This document shows, piece after piece, positions 59,298-64,000 of a DNA stretch of 64,000 nucleotides (positions are counted from its first letter, which is position 1; each line of letters opens with the position of its first letter). Location of the stretch: positions 33,501 to 97,500 of the forward strand of contig JACEFZ010027095.1 in NCBI GenBank assembly GCA_014155875.1, given 5' to 3'. The notes below the pieces were generated by a model. That model saw only the letters and a list, made by a program, of their open reading frames with translations, searched no databases and had not been told where the DNA came from. A program made the position numbers and the translations under genes. The DNA comes from Cepaea nemoralis. Its lineage: Eukaryota; Mollusca; Gastropoda; Stylommatophora; Helicidae.

Positions 59298-59840
59298 TGT
59301 CAGGATCTTAAACCTGGCTCGTTGGACCTAACATATGTGAGACAAGTACAAGTACACAAGGATTGGACTTGACACACAATGACACTAAGTTCAATGGATT
59401 TATTTACAATTCACATGCAATACGATCTAGTTTTGCATGTGATGATCATTACTATACATATACAATACATCAGTACACTTACAGACAAAACCCACAGCTT
59501 CACAGTCTATCTCACAAGATATACAAGCACTCGACTTTCGGGCACAGAACTACACTAAGCCTTTCTCAACCCACACGTCCTGTCATGTCCGAGTTCCCAA
59601 GCTGTCTGCCGGTTTCCCCTCACAGTGCTTGCCCTGTGGATTGACTTCACGAGGACTGCGTGCGTCTTGCTTTGTCCTTGCCTGACCGCTGACTATCACG
59701 TCAGCCAGCAACCTGCGAGCAGGTAACTGGTACTCGCCTGGCGGGCGTAACGATGTTACTGCATCCCGGTTGGCAACTATTCGCCTGGTGGGCGTAACGA
59801 TGTTACTGCATCTCGGTTGGAGACATTAGAGATTCTGACA
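59298..59840. mobile_element. Candidate solo LTR (~543 bp)
   Basis: Begins TGTCAGGATCT and ends AGATTCTGACA, giving TG...CA ends with TGTCAG/CTGACA inverted. It is flanked by TATG at 59294-59297 and 59841-59844. A 48-bp tandem duplication (TCGCCTGGCGGGCGTAACGA and following, 59733 and 59781) lies near its end. No coding sequence. The four-base target duplication is short, so this call is moderate. Confidence 0.6.
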
Positions 59841-59954
59841 TATGTACACATTTTTTTTTCATGTTTAACATTTTTATGAGACTGCTCATGACAATTGTCA
59901 GTGTATGTGTGTGAGTAAAGTGTGGGAGTTGTTCATACTAGTTTCAATGCTAAG

Positions 59955-61200
59955 GTGAGGCATTTTGTATGTGTCTAGATGTGAGGAGGTGTGAGTGTGT
60001 GTGGAGGATGTGTGTGAGTGTGGGGATATGTGTGGGTGGGGGTATGCGTTTGGATGGGTTGGGGTATGTGGGTTTTTGTGGGTAGTGATATTTGTGGGTG
60101 TTGGTGGGATGTGTGGATGGATGTGTGGGGGTGAAAGTAGGGGTGTAAGAATGGGTGTGGGGGATGTGTGTATGGGTGGAGGATATGTGTATGGGACGGG
60201 TGTGGGGTGTGTGTGTTTATGTGGGTGGTGATGTGTGGGTGGTTCGAGGAAGTATGTGTGGGTGGCGGGGTTGTGTGTTGGGGATTGTGTTCGGTGGATT
60301 GGGGATGCAAGGGCGGGTGGTGAGAAGTGTATGGTGTGTGGGTTTGAGATATGTGTGCGGTGTGTTGGTGGGGGATGTGTGCATGGTGTGTGGGTGGTGG
60401 GTGTGGTGGTATGGGTGAGGATATGTATGTGGGTGGGGGATAGTGTGTGGTGTGGGGGGGGGGGGGGGGTGTGTGATGGGTGCCGGGAATGTGTGTATGG
60501 GTGGGGTGGTTGGGGGAAGTATGTGGGGGTGTGTGGATGGGAGATGTGTGCGTGGATGGGGAATGTGTGGGTGGGGGTGTGTGAGTGGCTTAGGGATGTG
60601 TAGGTGGGAGAGGGATGTGTATGTGTCGGGGTGGGATGCGTGAGTGGGTGGAGGATGTAAGTGGGTATGCGTATTGTGATCGAGAGATGTTTGGTTGGGG
60701 GTGGGCAGGTGGGGGTGTGTGGGTGCTTAGTGGAGGATATGTGCGTGAATGAGTGTGTGTTGGTGGACGCGTAGGGAATGCGTGTGTGGGCGGGGAGAGG
60801 TGTGTGGTGTGTTGGTTAGGGATATTGTGTGGGTGAGGTATGTGTGTGTGGATGGGGGATGTTTGTGGTGTGTGGGTGGGGGTATGTGGGGTGGATGGGT
60901 AGGGTATCTGTGTGGGTGTGGGTGGGAATATTGTGCGGTATGTGGGTGGGGGATATGTGTGTGGTGTGTAGGTGGGGATGTGTGGTGGTATGTGGGTGTG
61001 GGATGTGTTGGAGAGGGATATGTGTGTGTGCGGTGCGTGGGTTGGGAATATTGCGTGGTAGGAGATTATGTGATGTGCGGGTGGGGGATTGTGTAGTGGG
61101 GGATTGGGTTAAGGCATGTACGGGTGGGTGGAGTATGTATGTGTGGGTGGTGGGGTGTGTGTGTGAGTGGATTGGGGATGTATGGTGGTTATGGAGATGT

Positions 61201-61231
<31 letters not shown>

Positions 61232-61630
61232 TTGGGTGATGTCAGTTGGTGGGGATGTGTATGTATGGTTTGGGGATGTGTGAGTGGATGTGCGATGTGT
61301 GGGTTGGTGGGGGGTTGTGTGCGTGGGTGGTGAATATGTGGTCAATGGAGATGTGGCTGGGGGATGGGTGGTTTGAGGTGTGGATGGGGAGAGGATGTGT
61401 GGGTTAGGATGTGTATGTGGGTGGGCGTGGGATGTGTGGGTTGGTGGTGGAATGTTTGTGGGTGGCGAGTGTGTTTTGGTTGGGGGAACAGGTGAGGGGA
61501 GAGTGTGTGGGTGGGGGATGTACGGAAGGGGGATGGGTCGGTTGGTGGGGTATGTATGTGTCCCTTGGTGTGCATTTGTGTGGGTAGGTGGGGTGTGTGT
61601 GTGGGTGGGGTGATGTATGGGTAGGTGGGA
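59955..61630 (+). repeat. G/T-rich degenerate minisatellite
   Basis: About 1.7 kb made almost only of G and T on the plus strand, around a GTGGGTGGGGGATGTGTGTG theme. Poly-G runs lie at 60457-60469 and 61217-61231. Many runs of three or more G fall close together, so the plus strand has strong G-quadruplex potential. The Gly/Val/Trp/Cys-rich and Thr/His/Pro-rich frames are artefacts of the repeat. Confidence 0.92.
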
Positions 61631-61639
61631 GATGGGCCT

Positions 61640-61818
61640 CATAACATGGTAATTTGCGTTGTTTATGTTTACAACATTCATTTCACAATGTCATTTTTCT
61701 TCCTATGTAAATGTATAATGCTCTTGATGAATGAAAGACGAGTGATTGGAAGGGCCGAATGTAAGACGGGCCTGCGCGCCCAATTTGTGACCCTAATAAA
61801 GTTGATTTGATTTGATTT
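61640..61818 (+). mobile_element. CR1/Jockey-like LINE 3' UTR with (TTTGA)n tail
   Basis: AGACGGGCCTGCGCGCCCAA, ACCCTAATAAAG and then TTGATTTGATTTGATTTGA match the 3' UTR at 13410-13460. Only the 3' UTR remains. Confidence 0.7.
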
Positions 61819-62249
61819 GAGTATCTGGATCAAGGAATGATAGGCCTTCATCATTTTCTTGAATAATATTTCCATCCTCTCTCTTATCATCACACATCTC
61901 TTTAAGTATTCTATCCATCTGTTGACACATATACTATGCTATTCCATTCATATTATGCCGTCCTAGATTTTAAACTTCTAGTGGTATTTCGTATTTTTCT
62001 ATCTGTAAATATACTCGTACTTACTTGTTGATACATGTACTGCGAGTCGTTTCTATGGTTTGGTCCTATTTCCAATTTTGATTCAGCCAAATTTCTTTAG
62101 TCTCTTTGCATTTTATTTTAAAGCTATTTCTTATTGTAGGCTATTATATTCTTTCTGTACTTGTTTTTATTATTCTTTATTTTTTCCCCCGTTCATCAAC
62201 TGCAGAATTTCATATTTCGTCTGCCCCCTCCCCCCAATTCTATGTATAG

Positions 62250-62422
62250 AAGCATCTGCACGCGATTTGGCAGCAGACCGTGTTGCGCTTGTTTTTAACG
62301 AATTGGTATGGGAGCCTGTCGTTTAGAAAGCAATGGAAAACTACTGAACGTAAACTTGCCTAAGAGATCATAAGAGCAGTAAAATGCTGGTGTTGACAGC
62401 GATGTCCTGTTAAGGATATGAA
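62250..62422 (+). mobile_element. SINE family B in copy B
   Basis: Paralogue of 34195-34362, with GCACGCGATTTGGCAGCAGA, CGTTTAGAAAGCAATGGAAA and GTTGACAGCGATGTCCTGTT. Confidence 0.75.
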
Positions 62423-62864
62423 AAAGCACCCCAAAAAAGTGTATGGGAGAATGAATTTCTCTTGACGTCTGTTGAATTGATTCCCGCAATTTGTCCCATT
62501 GTTCATCAATAAGTAGTATTATCTCCACGGCATTATATCTGTTCTTAACAGAAACAGTGTCCCTTTCTCTAATGTCTGTGCCTGCCTTAAGTAATGCTAG
62601 AAGTAATGTTTATACTCAGTGGGGTCTGGTTTGTATTCTTAATTTTAACGTCGTCGTTCCTATATATGAAACATGATCATTATGACAATCTATTCTTTGT
62701 CTAATTTTAGCTCTTGTTAAACTGCTTCTGAATCGCCTTGAAATCAACATGTAATCAGTTTGATTGCGAACATTATTTACAGTGTTGTTTCGTTTTTCAA
62801 GTCCATAATAGTAGAGAATGGTATCTAAAGCAGGTGTTACTTATTACCATACAATGATATTTCT

Positions 62865-63525
62865 ATGGTCGTCGCTAAGAAGAAAGAATTGCCACAATGT
62901 TATAGACGGGCAATTGAGAATATTCTTAAACAAGTGAATCGGTACAACTTTCTCGAAACATACATAACATCTGATGGGAGATGCCTTGAAGAGATTAAAA
63001 CAAGAATAGCTATGGCAAAAGTAGCCTTTTGCAAGATGGAAAACATACTGACCAATAAAAATATGTCAATGACAACGAAAAAAAAGAGTGTTGGGGTGTT
63101 ATATAGAATCTGTACTTTTGTGTGAATGTGAAACTTGGACAATGGGCAGACAAGCAGATAACAAAACATCTAATGGCAGTGGTAATGTGGTTTCTGGGGA
63201 AAATGCAAAGAATACTACTTGACAGACAGAAAAACTAACGAGCAAGATTCACAAGAAGCAATTGAAAAACGTAAACTGATTAGAGTAATTAGACTTAGAC
63301 AGTAACACATTTTTGGACGCATTATGAGAACAAATTAACTAGAGAACTTGATGACAGCTGGCAAAATTGAGATTAAAAGACCAAGGGGAAGGCAGAAAAG
63401 TAAATATATGGATTGGTTGTCCACATGTCTTGGTCTAGAAAAGAATACAGAGCTGATCAACGACTCAGGTGGTCGTGTGAGATGGCGATACACGACCGTG
63501 CACGCTTATCGGCACGGCATATAAT
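62865..63525 (+). mobile_element. RTE-like LINE tail in copy B
   Basis: Encodes KELPQCYRRAIENILKQVNR and then YITSDGRCLEEIKTRIAMAK. After shifts come CECETWTMGRQAD and the 3' end CGGCACGGCATATAATGATG. No LTR insertion is present. Confidence 0.8.
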
Positions 63526-63829
63526 GATGATGATATTTCTGCCCAGACTTATCACCTCTCTCAATCCTTCACCTAGGGCATAGCCACCAGGTCGGCACTA
63601 AAAGAAATATAACCAGAGGCACTCATTGGCACTTATATGTATATAAATCCAGAAGCACTGATATACATTAAGATAGCAATACGTTCAGCAGGACTGTTCG
63701 GCATAGAAATAGCAATACAATTAGAGCCACTGATCGGTATAGAAATAACAATACAATCAGAGTCACTATCGATATAGAGATAGCAATATATTTACAGATT
63801 CAATCTGGCTCTAGAGAATGTTGTAAGGT

Positions 63830-64000
63830 AGGTAAAGGAGGAATGTGATTTTGGAGGAACATCCAAGTTGCTTGGTTATGCAGATGATATAGATATTATA
63901 GGGGAAAATGAACAAAAGACATTAGAAATATTGACTCACTTAATTAAAGGAAAAAGCCCAACATATGGGGCTGGTTATCAACAAAGATAAGACAGAATAT
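63830..64000 (+). mobile_element. Second-family LINE, cut by the window edge
   Basis: Translation includes LLGYADDIDII and, after a 4-base difference near 63942, GLVINKDKTEY, as in 37737-37870. The element continues beyond the window. Confidence 0.75.

Larger units (their letters stand above)
61820..64000 (+). repeat. Segmental repeat, copy B (uninterrupted; runs off the window)
   Basis: Matches 33758-35233 joined to 37191-37866. It lacks the 1.95-kb LTR and so records the empty insertion site near 63316. It contains a SINE (62250-62422), an RTE-like LINE tail (62865-63525), the 36-bp minisatellite (63595-63810) and the beginning of the second-family LINE (63830 on). Confidence 0.92.

Noticed and set aside
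58460..61681. Long Arg/Glu-, Gly/Val/Cys- or Thr/His/Pro-rich frames
   Set aside because: All follow from GA, GT and G-rich repeats.

Overview
The window looks like a metazoan, most likely molluscan, accessory region made almost entirely of transposable elements, SINEs, minisatellites and microsatellites. Only one apparently intact host-type gene stands out: an intronless class A GPCR on the minus strand (38827-39984). It resembles the rhodopsin-like chemosensory receptors described in heterobranch gastropods such as Aplysia, so a sea slug or related gastropod is the best guess. That rests on family resemblance judged by eye, not on a database search.

Layout. 0.2-2.4 kb: AGAC-rich minisatellite, a tRNA-derived SINE and degenerate repeats. 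2.4-6.2 kb: a complete but broken ZMYM1-like hAT transposon with TIRs and a perfect 8-bp target duplication. 6.3-10.3 kb: a ribosomal protein L27a pseudogene on the minus strand split by a decayed piggyBac element and an RTE-like LINE tail, next to a divergent fragment of ribosomal protein L34. 10.3-10.6 kb: a long-armed foldback element. 12.2-13.7 kb: a minisatellite interrupted by a SINE and a LINE tail. 14.1-18.0 kb: a 3.9-kb satellite of 36-39 bp units with higher-order structure. 18.2-22.0 kb: small repeats, a foldback and a mariner element. 22.3-25.6 kb: a nearly full-length RTE-like LINE. 25.7-33.7 kb: LINE and SINE fragments, including an RNase-H-bearing LINE whose RT and RNase H parts are separated by about 3 kb of unidentified DNA.

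33.8-38.7 kb: a composite repeat segment carrying a 1.95-kb solo LTR. The same segment recurs at 61.8-64.0 kb without the LTR. 38.8-40.0 kb: the GPCR. 40.0-42.3 kb: RTE and RNase-H LINE pieces. 44.1-49.5 kb: a composite LINE/SINE block present as an inverted duplication, plus Penelope-like element fragments with a GIY-YIG domain and a hammerhead-like motif. 49.5-55.8 kb: no recognised gene. 55.9-58.4 kb: a CR1/Jockey-like LINE with two stop codons. 58.5-61.6 kb: GA/GT microsatellites, a small solo LTR and a 1.7-kb G-rich minisatellite.

The elements do not form a pathway. They record nested insertion: several insertions can be placed exactly by target-site duplications or by an empty copy in the same window. 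No rRNA, canonical tRNA gene, CRISPR array or operon was seen. Identities and homologies were judged by eye from the sequence.
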